DNA from: JBHENW01 sp046261875
GTDB lineage: Bacteria > Acidobacteriota > Thermoanaerobaculia > UBA5066 > Gp7-AA6
Length of the DNA: 30,449 nt
Assembly (NCBI GenBank): GCA_046261875.1
Contig: JBHENW010000182.1
Location: forward strand, 1 to 30,449
Direction: 5' to 3'
The notes under the pieces were generated by a model. That model was given only the letters and a program-made list of their open reading frames with translations, did not search any database and had not been told where the DNA came from. The position numbers and the translations under genes were made by a program. The number at the start of each line of letters is the position of its first letter. Position 1 is the first letter of the stretch. This document shows positions 16,779-23,379 of this stretch, piece by piece.

Positions 16779-17558
16779 CTATCCCGAGACGGAGGTCAGG
16801 GCTTCGCGCGCCGCTTCCTCGATGGCGTGCAGAGCCTGCCGGTACGGGCCCGGGCCGTGGCTGATGCGGGCCACGCCGATCTCCGCGAGCCGCTTCCCGG
16901 AGGGGCTCGCGGGGTGGACCATGACGTTGACCGGAAGGGGCGAGCCCTTGCAGATCGCTGCAATGAGCTCTTCCCGGACGAGCCCGGGAACGAAGAGGCC
17001 GCTCGCGCCCGCGTGCGCGTAAACTTCGGCGCGCCGCAGGGCTTCCTCGGCGTGCTCCGCCTGAGGGGTCACCGGATCGGACTTCAGAAAAACGTCCGTC
17101 CGGGCGTTGACGAAGGCGGAAATCCCCGCCTGATCGGCGGCGGCGCGCGCCGCCCGGATGCGGGCGGCCTGGTCTTCCGCGGAATACAGCCCTTTCGCGC
17201 CGATGACGCGATCTTCGAGGTTGAAACCTACGGCTCCCGACGCGATTGCCCTCTTCGCCGCCTCGCCGACGGCCTCGGGGCTTTGGCCGTAGCCCGACTC
17301 GAGGTCGATCGTGACGGGAAGATCCACCGCCGCGACGATCCTCTCGAGGTTTGCGAGGGCGAGCTCGAGCGGCAGCTTCTCGCCGTCCTCGTAGCCGTGG
17401 GCCGCGGCGACGGACCAGCTCCCGGTCGCCATCGCCCGCGCCCCGGCCCGGGCAACGGCCCGCGCGGAGCCGGCGTCCCAGACGTTGAAGAGCACGACGG
17501 GAGCCCCCGGCACGTGAAGCGACTGAAACAACCGCGCGCGCTCGCCCTGGAGGGTCAT
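16779..17558 (-). CDS. Isocitrate lyase / phosphoenolpyruvate mutase family protein
   Basis: A 259-residue TIM-barrel protein of the PEP mutase/isocitrate lyase superfamily. Shows LFNVWDAGSARAVARAGARA near the N-terminus, TIDLESGYGQSP (metal-binding region), GAVGFNLEDR, and FVNARTDVF. Substrate is not set; relatives include phosphonate enzymes, 2-methylisocitrate lyase and oxaloacetate decarboxylase-like proteins. The length and sequence fit the widespread short uncharacterised branch. Its start overlaps the ogt stop (ATGA), an association I also see as a possible two-gene unit. Confidence 0.85.
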   Translation of the reverse strand: MTLQGERARLFQSLHVPGAPVVLFNVWDAGSARAVARAGARAMATGSWSVAAAHGYEDGEKLPLELALANLERIVAAVDLPVTIDLESGYGQSPEAVGEAAKRAIASGAVGFNLEDRVIGAKGLYSAEDQAARIRAARAAADQAGISAFVNARTDVFLKSDPVTPQAEHAEEALRRAEVYAHAGASGLFVPGLVREELIAAICKGSPLPVNVMVHPASPSGKRLAEIGVARISHGPGPYRQALHAIEEAAREALTSVSG

Positions 17559-18100
17559 TTCGGTTCACGGCGGGCCGCCGCAAGGCGCGTCCGGCGCTCG
17601 TGGTCGAGGAGCCACTGCTTGCGACAGAGCTGACCTCCGTAGCCGCAGAGGGACCCGTCCGAGCCGATGATTCGATGGCAGGGCAGCACGATCGGCAAGG
17701 GATTCGCGCCGTTGGCCCGCCCGACCGCCCGTGTGGCCGCCGGGCGGTCGAGGGTGACGGCCAGGTCGCGGTAGGAGCGCGTTTCGCCGTAGGGGACGTC
17801 TCTCAGGGTCCGCCAGACCGAGCGCTCGAAGTCGGTGCCGAACGGGGAGACCGGGGTCTCGAAGGTGGTCCGGGCGCCGGCGAAATACTCGGCGAGCTCC
17901 GCTCGGATGGACTCGAGAGGCCCCGTCGAGCCCGGGCGCATCTCACGACCCGTGCGCGCGAGGAGACGATCGACGTCTCCCCGCCGGTTGCCCCCCTCGG
18001 AGAACTCCAGGGCGTAGAGCCAATCCTCGTCCGCCACGGCGGTCATCGGGCCGAGCGGCGTGTCGAGAGGTTGCATGGCAAGCGCCGTCCCCGCAAACAT
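17555..18100 (-). CDS. ogt: Methylated-DNA-protein-cysteine methyltransferase
   Basis: Suicide DNA-repair protein that takes the alkyl group from O6-alkylguanine. Of 181 residues, the N-terminal half is ribonuclease-H-like; the C-terminal half has FERSVWRTLRDVPYGETRSYRDLA (helix-turn-helix with the Arg finger in RAVGRANGANPLP) and the active site VLPCHRIIGSDGSLCGYGG with nucleophile C141. ATG at 18100 has a plausible AGGA upstream; an inner ATG (codon 9, at 18076) is also possible. Confidence 0.93.
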   Translation of the reverse strand: MFAGTALAMQPLDTPLGPMTAVADEDWLYALEFSEGGNRRGDVDRLLARTGREMRPGSTGPLESIRAELAEYFAGARTTFETPVSPFGTDFERSVWRTLRDVPYGETRSYRDLAVTLDRPAATRAVGRANGANPLPIVLPCHRIIGSDGSLCGYGGQLCRKQWLLDHERRTRLAAARREPK

Positions 18101-18179
18101 GCCCGGTCATCCTACCGATGTCGCTAGGAGCCGCGGACCGGGAAATGAACGGCCTCGGTCCCCATGTTTCGCGGCACAC

Positions 18180-19112
18180 ATGGCATCCGACGGAAGGCTC
18201 GACCGCCGCACGCTTCTCGCGTCGCTCGCCGCCGTCGCCGCGGCGTCCGCCTTCCGGCCGCTGGCCGCGGCGGCCGGCCGTGGTCCCATCTTGACCCGGC
18301 CGATCCCTTCGAGCGGCGAGAAGATCCCCCTCGTCGGGCTCGGGAGCTGGATCACGTTCAACGTCGGGGACGACCCGGTCGCGCGCAACGCCTCCGCGGA
18401 GGTCATGCGCGCCTTCTTCCAGGAAGGCGGGCGGATGATCGATTCCTCCCCGATGTACGGATCCTCCCAGGAAGTCATCGGTTTCGGGCTCAACAAGCTA
18501 GGCGATCCGGCCCAGGTTTTTTCGGCAGACAAGGTGTGGATCTCCTCCGGCGCCCGGGGCCCTTCCCAGATCCAGGAATCCCGGCGGCGCTGGGACATAG
18601 CGCGCTTCGACCTGCTGCAGGTTCACAACCTCATGGCCTGGGAGGACCACCTGCCGACCCTGTTCGCGATGAAGAAGGCCGGTCGGTTGCGGTACGTCGG
18701 GATCACGACCTCGGAAGGACGCCGGCACGACGACATCGAGCGCGTCATGCGGAGTCATCCGATCGATTTCGTGCAGATCACCTACAACGTGCTCGACCGG
18801 GAGGTCGAGAGCCGGATCCTGCCGCTGGCGCAGCAGCGGAGGATCGCCGTGATCGCGAACCGTCCCTTCCGACAGGGATCCCTCATCCGGAGCGTCGAGC
18901 GCTCTCCCCTTCCCTCATGGGCGCGGGAGATCGATTGCGCCAACTGGGCGCAGTTCCTCCTGAAGTTCATCATGTCGCACCCGGCCGTCACGTGCGCCAT
19001 CCCGGCGACGAGCCGGGTGGACCACGTGCGCGAGAACCTCGGCGCGTCCTACGGAAGGATGCCGGACGAGGCCATGCGCCGCCGGATGGTCGCCCACGTC
19101 GAATCGCTCTGA
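18180..19112 (+). CDS. Aldo/keto reductase with twin-arginine signal
   Basis: A 310-residue NAD(P)H-dependent oxidoreductase. The N-terminus (DRRTLLASL at residues 8-16 plus a hydrophobic Ala-rich stretch to about 32) is a Tat signal, so it is exported folded with its cofactor. The AKR tetrad is D88, Y93, K118 and H149 (RMIDSSPMYG, ADKVW, LLQVHN). Later YVGITTSEGRRHDDI, VIANRPFRQGSL and VTCAIPATSRVDHVRENLGA fit the family. Substrate unknown. No clear ribosome site precedes the ATG at 18180; a longer in-frame start is open upstream but would bury the Tat motif. It overlaps the next gene by TGATG. Confidence 0.88.
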   Translation: MASDGRLDRRTLLASLAAVAAASAFRPLAAAAGRGPILTRPIPSSGEKIPLVGLGSWITFNVGDDPVARNASAEVMRAFFQEGGRMIDSSPMYGSSQEVIGFGLNKLGDPAQVFSADKVWISSGARGPSQIQESRRRWDIARFDLLQVHNLMAWEDHLPTLFAMKKAGRLRYVGITTSEGRRHDDIERVMRSHPIDFVQITYNVLDREVESRILPLAQQRRIAVIANRPFRQGSLIRSVERSPLPSWAREIDCANWAQFLLKFIMSHPAVTCAIPATSRVDHVRENLGASYGRMPDEAMRRRMVAHVESL

Positions 19113-19804
19113 TGTCCGAGTGGTGGACCTACCGTCCATCCGACTTCCTGCTCTTTTCTTCCCAGACTTACTACCGGCTCTTCGAGCTGTATAACGCGGC
19201 GATCTGGCCGGCCCAGGTCGTTGCGGTCGTGCTCGCGATCGGGATTCTGCTTCTCCTGCGCCGTCCCGCGGAAGGCCAGGGGCGGCTCGTCGCGGGGATC
19301 CTGGCGGCATTCTGGCTCTGGATCGCTATCAGGTTTCATCTGCGCCGCTACGCGACGATCAACTGGGCGGCGGTCTATTTCGCCTGGGCGTTCGGGCTCG
19401 AAGCGGCGCTGTTGATCTGGACCGGAATCGTCCGCCGGGGGCTCGAGTTCGCCCCGCGGGCTGACCGTGTCGGCCGGATCGGCGTGGGGATCTTTCTCTT
19501 CGCGCTTTTCATTGCGCCCCTGATCGGGCCACTCCTGGGGCGGAGCTGGGGGCAGGTCGAGATCCTCGGAGTCGCGCCCGACCCGACCGCCGTGGCGACA
19601 CTCGGCCTGCTGCTCGCCGTTTCAGGCCGAGTGCGCTGGGAGCTTCTGCTGATACCGCTCGGCTGGTGCGCCGTCTCAGGGGCCACGCTTTGGACTCTCG
19701 GTGCGCCGGACAAATGGGTGATGCCGGTTGCGGGGCTGGCCGCCGGCACGCTCGGAATCTGGAAGACGTTGACCTGGCGACGGCTTTCCCACCGAATTCC
19801 TTGA
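19112..19804 (+). CDS. DUF6064-like integral membrane protein
   Basis: A 230-residue protein with about six to seven hydrophobic segments (about 31-50, 58-72, 83-102, 122-142, 155-172, 177-195 and 200-215). The start MSEWWTYRPSDFLLFSSQTYYRLFELYNAAIWPAQ resembles DUF6064, a family of unknown function. No catalytic motif is evident. It follows the aldo/keto reductase with a one-base TGATG overlap, so they are probably coupled. Confidence 0.75.
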   Translation: MSEWWTYRPSDFLLFSSQTYYRLFELYNAAIWPAQVVAVVLAIGILLLLRRPAEGQGRLVAGILAAFWLWIAIRFHLRRYATINWAAVYFAWAFGLEAALLIWTGIVRRGLEFAPRADRVGRIGVGIFLFALFIAPLIGPLLGRSWGQVEILGVAPDPTAVATLGLLLAVSGRVRWELLLIPLGWCAVSGATLWTLGAPDKWVMPVAGLAAGTLGIWKTLTWRRLSHRIP

Positions 19805-19829
19805 ACGGCCTCGGGTGCCGCTGTATATT
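19801..19829 (+). promoter_or_regulatory. Sigma-70-type promoter of the Hcp-like gene
   Basis: TTGAAC (19801-19806), a 17-base spacer and TATATT (19824-19829). The -35 box overlaps the stop codon of the membrane-protein gene. The start point should be near 19836, giving a leader of about 49 bases. It is one of the best promoters in this GC-rich window. Confidence 0.65.
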
Positions 19830-19870
19830 CCGGCGCGACGGCCGCCTATGATGGCGGGCACGCCGGCTCG

Positions 19871-19878
19871 AGAGGAGG
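19871..19878 (+). promoter_or_regulatory. Ribosome binding site AGAGGAGG of the Hcp-like gene
   Basis: A strong purine tract six bases before a TTG codon at 19885. It decides the start, since no in-frame ATG precedes the signal peptide. Confidence 0.7.
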
Positions 19879-19884
19879 CGCAGC

Positions 19885-20403
19885 TTGAAGAAGACTGCGA
19901 CGGCTTTTCTCTTCCTCGTCGGTTCGATGGCTCTCCTCGGGGTCCGCACGGCTTCGGCGCAGACGTCGACGTTCATGTTGGTTCCTGGCATTCCGGGACC
20001 TGCGATTGAAGTTCCCCACGTGGGCTGGATCCCCGTGACGTCGCTGACGCAGACGCTGGAAAATTCACGGACACTGGATCTGCGCGTCAAGGAGCGCAAA
20101 TTGTGCGCGATCGAAACCGTCAAGAACCTCGACTTGTCCGGCCCGCTGCTGTGGGCGGCCGCGATGACCGATCAGGTCTTCGCCGAGGTTCGCATCGATG
20201 TCCTTCAGGCGTCCGGCAATCGGCGGAGAATCTACGAGATCAAACTGATGAACGCGCGCATCACGGCCATTTCGACGACTGGCACCAGCGTCTACGCCGA
20301 AAAGTTCACCTTACACGGAGAGTCCGCAATGCTGTCCTTTTTCCCGCAGCGTCCCGACGGCTCCTCGGACGTTCCCGTTACGGCAACCTTCGCCTGCAAC
20401 TAG
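19885..20403 (+). CDS. Secreted Hcp-like (type VI tube-fold) protein
   Basis: A 172-residue protein starting with TTG. Residues 1-25 form a Sec signal peptide with cleavage motif ASA before Q26. The mature part resembles the Hcp family: FMLVPGIPGPAIEVPHVGWIPVTSLTQ near the start, ETVKNLDLSGPLLWAAAMTDQVFAEVRIDV, then YEIKLMNARITAISTTGTS and FTLHGESAMLSFFP. Classic Hcp proteins have no signal peptide and are loaded by the type VI machine; this one should be exported to the periplasm or beyond, and no other type VI genes are in the window. It may have been recruited to another role. Own promoter and strong ribosome site suggest solid expression. Confidence 0.75.
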   Translation: MKKTATAFLFLVGSMALLGVRTASAQTSTFMLVPGIPGPAIEVPHVGWIPVTSLTQTLENSRTLDLRVKERKLCAIETVKNLDLSGPLLWAAAMTDQVFAEVRIDVLQASGNRRRIYEIKLMNARITAISTTGTSVYAEKFTLHGESAMLSFFPQRPDGSSDVPVTATFACN

Positions 20404-20436
20404 GGCTGCGCACGTACCCTTGCCGGGGGAGTATCG

Positions 20437-20661
20437 TCACGAATGGCAGCAGTCAGGTGAGTTGGTGCGAAAGGGGGGACTCCTGCCGGCCGCCGCTTCG
20501 CGGACGCGAACTCCGTTCGCGGCCGGCGCTTCCTGTAGGCCGGGGCGATCCCCCGCACCCCCCTGGGGGTTCTCCTCCTCCCCTTTCGCACGCTCTTCGG
20601 CAGGGGAAAACGACATCACGAATCGCAACAGAATCGCTATTTGGTGCGAAAGGGGGGACTC
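20437..20661. repeat. 179-bp-spaced direct repeat of the tRNA-Leu 3' end and its flank
   Basis: Bases 20437-20482 align without gaps to 20616-20661. The last 21 bases (20462-20482 and 20641-20661) are identical and correspond to the 3' end of tRNA-Leu: CCA, discriminator, acceptor half and part of the T stem; the first eight (TCACGAAT) are identical too, the middle has diverged. This looks like the att duplication left by integration at a tRNA gene or a partial duplication of the gene. Confidence 0.7.
20463..20589 (-). other. tRNA-Leu-like hairpin element (possible pseudo-tRNA)
   Basis: On the minus strand this 127-base stretch begins with GCGAAAGGGG, as tRNA-Leu begins with GCGAAAG, and ends with CCCCTTTCGC-A-CCA. 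A 12-bp perfect inverted repeat (20465-20476 with 20580-20591) closes it. The interior is not a cloverleaf: the TTCGA of the T loop is missing, replaced by GC-rich hairpins, one with arms GCCGGCCGC/GCGGCCGGC at 20485-20493 and 20519-20527. It may be a decayed tRNA copy, a small non-autonomous element, or a structured RNA with a CCA end. No protein is supported here, and this fills the 20404-20641 gap. Confidence 0.5.
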
Positions 20662-20726
20662 GAACCCCCACGGCGTGAGCCACAGGTTCCTGAAACCTGC
20701 GCGTCTACCAGTTCCGCCACTTTCGC
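20642..20726 (-). tRNA. tRNA-Leu (anticodon CAG)
   Basis: An 85-base class II tRNA: acceptor GCGAAAG/CTTTCGC, anticodon stem CAGGT/ACCTG around TTCAGGA (anticodon CAG), a long variable arm (TGGCTCACGCCGT region), T arm GGGGG TTCGAGT CCCCC, discriminator A and encoded CCA. Its 3' end is repeated 179 bp downstream. Confidence 0.96.
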
Positions 20727-20736
20727 GGGGAGCGGA

Positions 20737-20765
20737 AGGATATCCGCAAATCGCTGACGAATCAA
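20737..20765 (-). promoter_or_regulatory. Candidate promoter of tRNA-Leu
   Basis: On the minus strand TTGATT (20765-20760), a 17-base spacer and TATCCT (20742-20737). Transcription would start within a few bases of the mature 5' end. Confidence 0.5.
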
Positions 20766-20805
20766 CGCCTCGCGGGACGTTGCGGGCACGCCGCCTTCGC
20801 GCCGT

Positions 20806-21195
20806 TCAGCCGCAGAGGCCCGCGACGATCCCCACGAGCTGGTCGAGCTGGACCGGCTTGCGCAGGTACTGCTCGACGCCGAGCGCCTGCGCCTTGGAGG
20901 ACGTCCGCGCGTCGGCGCTCAGGACGACGACCGGAATCTCCGACAGCTCGGGGTCCTGGAGCTGCGCATCGCGGAACTCCCACCCGTTCATGACGGGCAT
21001 CATGAGGTCGAGCAGGACGACGCAGGGCGCGCTGTTGCCCTTCAGGTAGTCGAGAGCGATGCGCCCGTTCTCGGCGCCGATTACCTCGAAGCCCTCATCC
21101 TCCAGAATCTGCGACAGGGACTCGCGAAGATCGGCGTCGTCCTCGACGATGAGGATGCGGGTCGAACGGCGCGCAGCAGGTTCGTTGAAGTCCAG
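20806..21195 (-). CDS. Single-domain response regulator with a non-standard (CTG) start
   Basis: A complete receiver fold is encoded from about 21163 to 20806: RILIVEDDADLRESL, phosphoacceptor in VVLLDLMMPVMNGW (D63 by this numbering), VVLSADA, and YLRKPV. The frame contains no ATG, GTG or TTG upstream of the receiver domain; the first ATG is at 21003, after the phosphoacceptor, and would delete half the domain. I place the start at CTG 21195, nine bases after a GGAG, giving 129 residues (LDFNEPAARRSTRILIV). A lost start codon is the alternative. Paralogue of the regulator at 16248-16664. Last gene of the acyl/glycan cluster, next to a STAS protein. Confidence 0.7.
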   Translation of the reverse strand: MDFNEPAARRSTRILIVEDDADLRESLSQILEDEGFEVIGAENGRIALDYLKGNSAPCVVLLDLMMPVMNGWEFRDAQLQDPELSEIPVVVLSADARTSSKAQALGVEQYLRKPVQLDQLVGIVAGLCG

Positions 21196-21280
21196 GGGCT
21201 CGGTCTCCGGTCTCGTCGATCGGAAGGACCGGAAGCAAGAAAGGGGCCAGAGGGCGAGGGCGGGCGCCCCCGCCGACCGC

Positions 21281-21559
21281 TCACGCCGGGGGGAGGCCCG
21301 CTTCGAGGTCGGATTTGGGCAGCGGGATGGCGTTCTCTTTCTTGCCGGAATCCACGCAGACGAAGCACGCTTTGAAGACGTTCTCGTATCCCATCTTCAT
21401 CTCCCGGTTGGTGACGAAGACTTCGCGAGGCGGATAGGGTGCGTCGAGTCGCCGGAGCGTCGCGAGGATGCCCTGCCGGTTGCGCAGCTTCTCGGCGATC
21501 GAGAACCGATGGGGCGGCTCGTGCGTGCACTCGTACGCCGCTGCCGTTTCAGTACTCAC
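21281..21559 (-). CDS. Small protein of unknown function
   Basis: A 92-residue soluble protein starting with GTG (MSTETAAAYECTHEPPHRFS) that I do not recognise. It carries three cysteines (in YECTHE and FKACFVCVDS), no membrane segment and a central basic stretch (EKLRNRQGILATLRRLD). The start overlaps the STAS gene by 11 bases and has GAGGAG at good spacing, so it is very likely translated as part of the operon. Its place between a STAS protein and a response regulator hints at a signalling role, which is a guess. Confidence 0.7.
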   Translation of the reverse strand: MSTETAAAYECTHEPPHRFSIAEKLRNRQGILATLRRLDAPYPPREVFVTNREMKMGYENVFKACFVCVDSGKKENAIPLPKSDLEAGLPPA

Positions 21560-21917
21560 TCGTCTGCTCCTCTTCCTTGCGGGCGAGCGCGGCGACCGCC
21601 GTGGGAACGCTTTCGTGGATCGAGAAGAGGCTGTCCAGGTGGGTCACCTGGAGGCCGGTCAGCACCCGGCGCTGCGGGTTGACGAGGACGAAATCGCGCA
21701 GGCTCTCCTGGAAGCGGCGCAAGGCGGCCACGAGCAGACCGACTCCCGTGGAATCGAGAGAGTCCAGCTCCGAGAGGTCCAGGATGAGCGCGCCTCTCCC
21801 CTCGGTCGCGATCTTGTCGATGCGCGCAGCGAACGCGCGGGAGGCGTCTCCCAGCTTCAACGAGCCCTGCAGCTGCAGGACGGTGTGGTCGGAGCGCTGC
21901 TCTTCGTTGATCTTCAT
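21549..21917 (-). CDS. STAS-domain anti-sigma factor antagonist-like protein
   Basis: A 122-residue single STAS domain. VLQLQGSLKLGDASRAFAARI and ALILDLSELDSLDSTGVGLLVAALRRF match SpoIIAA/RsbV-type proteins, with the phosphorylatable Ser at S56 in DSTG. Such proteins bind an anti-sigma kinase and release its sigma factor when dephosphorylated. No anti-sigma kinase or phosphatase gene is in the window. Lies 33 bases downstream of the FabZ-like gene and overlaps the next small gene by 11 bases. Confidence 0.88.
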   Translation of the reverse strand: MKINEEQRSDHTVLQLQGSLKLGDASRAFAARIDKIATEGRGALILDLSELDSLDSTGVGLLVAALRRFQESLRDFVLVNPQRRVLTGLQVTHLDSLFSIHESVPTAVAALARKEEEQTSEY

Positions 21918-21950
21918 GCAGGAGTCGCTCTCGTGCGCGCCGTGCGGCGG

Positions 21951-22364
21951 CTAGCCCGGGGGAGGGGCCTCTCCCTCGCCACGCTTGACGATGATCGCCC
22001 CCCGCGCGATGAGGGCTTCGCCCGAGTGCACTTCTCCCTCGAATCGCGCCATCGCCCCGAACCGCGCCGCCAGCCGGACGTCGACCCGCAGCGTCTCGCC
22101 TGCCCGGGGAGCGCGCTCCGCCTCGAAGCCCTCGATGCCCGCGAGGAAGCCGCGGCGGCCGATGTCCGGGTCGCCGCCTTCCAGGAGCAGGGCGGACTGG
22201 GCCATCGCTTCGGCCAGGAGCAGCGGACTGCGCCAGGCTTCCCCCATCGCCGCGCGGCCGTTGCCGGAGATGCGAGCGGCCGCCGTCCCGCGGAACTCGG
22301 CATCTCTCTCCCGCAGGACCACATCGACGAAACGGAACGGGTACACATGCGGGAGACTCGTCAA
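21951..22364 (-). CDS. FabZ/FabA-like hotdog-fold protein lacking the usual active-site His
   Basis: A 137-residue protein related to 3-hydroxyacyl-ACP dehydratases: LPHVYPFRFVDVVL at the N-terminus and PLLLAEAMAQSALLL with conserved E52. In active FabZ the segment before this helix is GHFPG with the catalytic His; here it reads GEAWRSP and the His is gone. The protein may have lost dehydratase activity or use another residue, as in some ApeI/ApeP-like or thioesterase-like relatives. TTG start at 22364, one base after the ACP stop, which fits coupling to the acyl carrier protein gene. Confidence 0.75.
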   Translation of the reverse strand: MTSLPHVYPFRFVDVVLRERDAEFRGTAAARISGNGRAAMGEAWRSPLLLAEAMAQSALLLEGGDPDIGRRGFLAGIEGFEAERAPRAGETLRVDVRLAARFGAMARFEGEVHSGEALIARGAIIVKRGEGEAPPPG

Positions 22365-22365
22365 C

Positions 22366-22629
22366 TCAGGCCGTCTTCTTCTGCTCGATGAAGTCCACCA
22401 GGGCGTCCACGGACGCGAAGGCCTTCACACCGACCTCCTCGTCCTCGACCTTGATGCCGAACTCCTGCTCGAGGCCGAGCACGAGCTCGAGGGCGTCGAT
22501 GGAGTCCAGGCCCAGGCCTTCGCCGAAGAGCGGCGCGGCGTTTTCGATCGCAGCGGGGTCCATGTCCAGTTTGAGCCGACGGACGATGAGCTCTTTGACC
22601 CGCCGCGCTTGTTCGTCGCGGTTCGTCAC
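22366..22629 (-). CDS. Acyl carrier protein
   Basis: An 87-residue carrier protein with the phosphopantetheine attachment Ser S43 in GLGLDSIDALELV. The arrangement (VKELIVRRLKLDMDPAAIENAAPLFGEGLGLDSIDALELVLGLEQEFGIKV, split here by length) is longer at the N-terminus than AcpP and resembles specialised ACPs of secondary or envelope lipid pathways. GTG start. Sits between fabG and the FabZ-like gene, the cluster's acyl scaffold. Confidence 0.9.
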   Translation of the reverse strand: MTNRDEQARRVKELIVRRLKLDMDPAAIENAAPLFGEGLGLDSIDALELVLGLEQEFGIKVEDEEVGVKAFASVDALVDFIEQKKTA

Positions 22630-22650
22630 GGCGCGGATTATACGGGCGGC

Positions 22651-23379
22651 TCAGGCCATTCCGCCGTCCACCCGCCAGACCTGCCCGGTCACGTAGGTGG
22701 CACGGTCCGAGGCCAGGAAGCCCACGACGGCGGCGATCTCTTCAGGGGACCCGAAGCGGGCCATCGGGATGCGGCCGAGGAACTCCTGCCGGGCTTCCGG
22801 CTTCAGGTGGGCGATGATCTCGGTCTCCACGAGGCCCGGCGCCACGGCATTGACGGTGATGCCGCGCGTGGCGAGCTCCTGGGCGAGCGCGCGCGTCATG
22901 GCGATCAACCCGCCCTTGGCCGCCGAGTAGTTCGCCTGCCCGACGTGTCCCGAGATCCCGCTGACCGAAACGATGTTGACGATCCGTCCCCACCGTTTGT
23001 GGAGCATCCCGCGGACGAACGCTTTCGTGATCCGGAAAGCGCCTTTCAGATCGATGTCGAGGACGTAGTCCCAGTCCTCCTCCTTCATGAAGGTGAAAAG
23101 CGCGTCGCGGATAACACCGGCGTTGTTCACGAGGATGTCGGCGCCTCCGAAGTCGCGGCCCACGCGGTCGGCCAGAGCGCGGACCGCTTCGACCTCCCGG
23201 ACGTCGACGGCGATCGCCACGGCGTCCCCCCCGGCGCGCGCGATCTCGGCGACCGTCTCCTCCGCCCGCCCGGAGTCTTCGCGAAAGGTCAGCACGACCC
23301 GAGCGCCGGCGGAAGCCAGCTCGCGCGAAATCGCCTTCCCGATTCCCCGCGAGCCCCCCGTGACGACCGCGGTTCTCAA
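22651..23379 (-). CDS. fabG: 3-oxoacyl-[ACP] reductase (FabG-type SDR)
   Basis: NADPH-dependent reduction of 3-oxoacyl-ACP. The 242-residue short-chain dehydrogenase has the cofactor loop GGSRGIG (8-14), NNAGV (85-89), and active residues S138/S140, Y151 and K155 in the segment around SGISGHVGQANYSAAKGG, with the usual end TGQVWRVDGGMA. The Asn in the helix before the active site (NL/NV in many FabG) is Asp here (DIDLKGAF). Begins with TTG that overlaps the fabD stop (TTGA). May be a pathway-specific copy rather than the housekeeping one. Confidence 0.9.
   Translation of the reverse strand: MRTAVVTGGSRGIGKAISRELASAGARVVLTFREDSGRAEETVAEIARAGGDAVAIAVDVREVEAVRALADRVGRDFGGADILVNNAGVIRDALFTFMKEEDWDYVLDIDLKGAFRITKAFVRGMLHKRWGRIVNIVSVSGISGHVGQANYSAAKGGLIAMTRALAQELATRGITVNAVAPGLVETEIIAHLKPEARQEFLGRIPMARFGSPEEIAAVVGFLASDRATYVTGQVWRVDGGMA

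Noticed and set aside
18128..18160. GGACCG...CGGTCC inverted repeat between ogt and the aldo/keto reductase as an operator or terminator.
   Set aside because: Only six base pairs with a GC-rich core and no T-run; weak evidence for function.
20400..20683. Several short open frames around the tRNA-Leu repeat, including ones with WCERGDS.
   Set aside because: They are translations of tRNA and hairpin sequence in both strands, not proteins.
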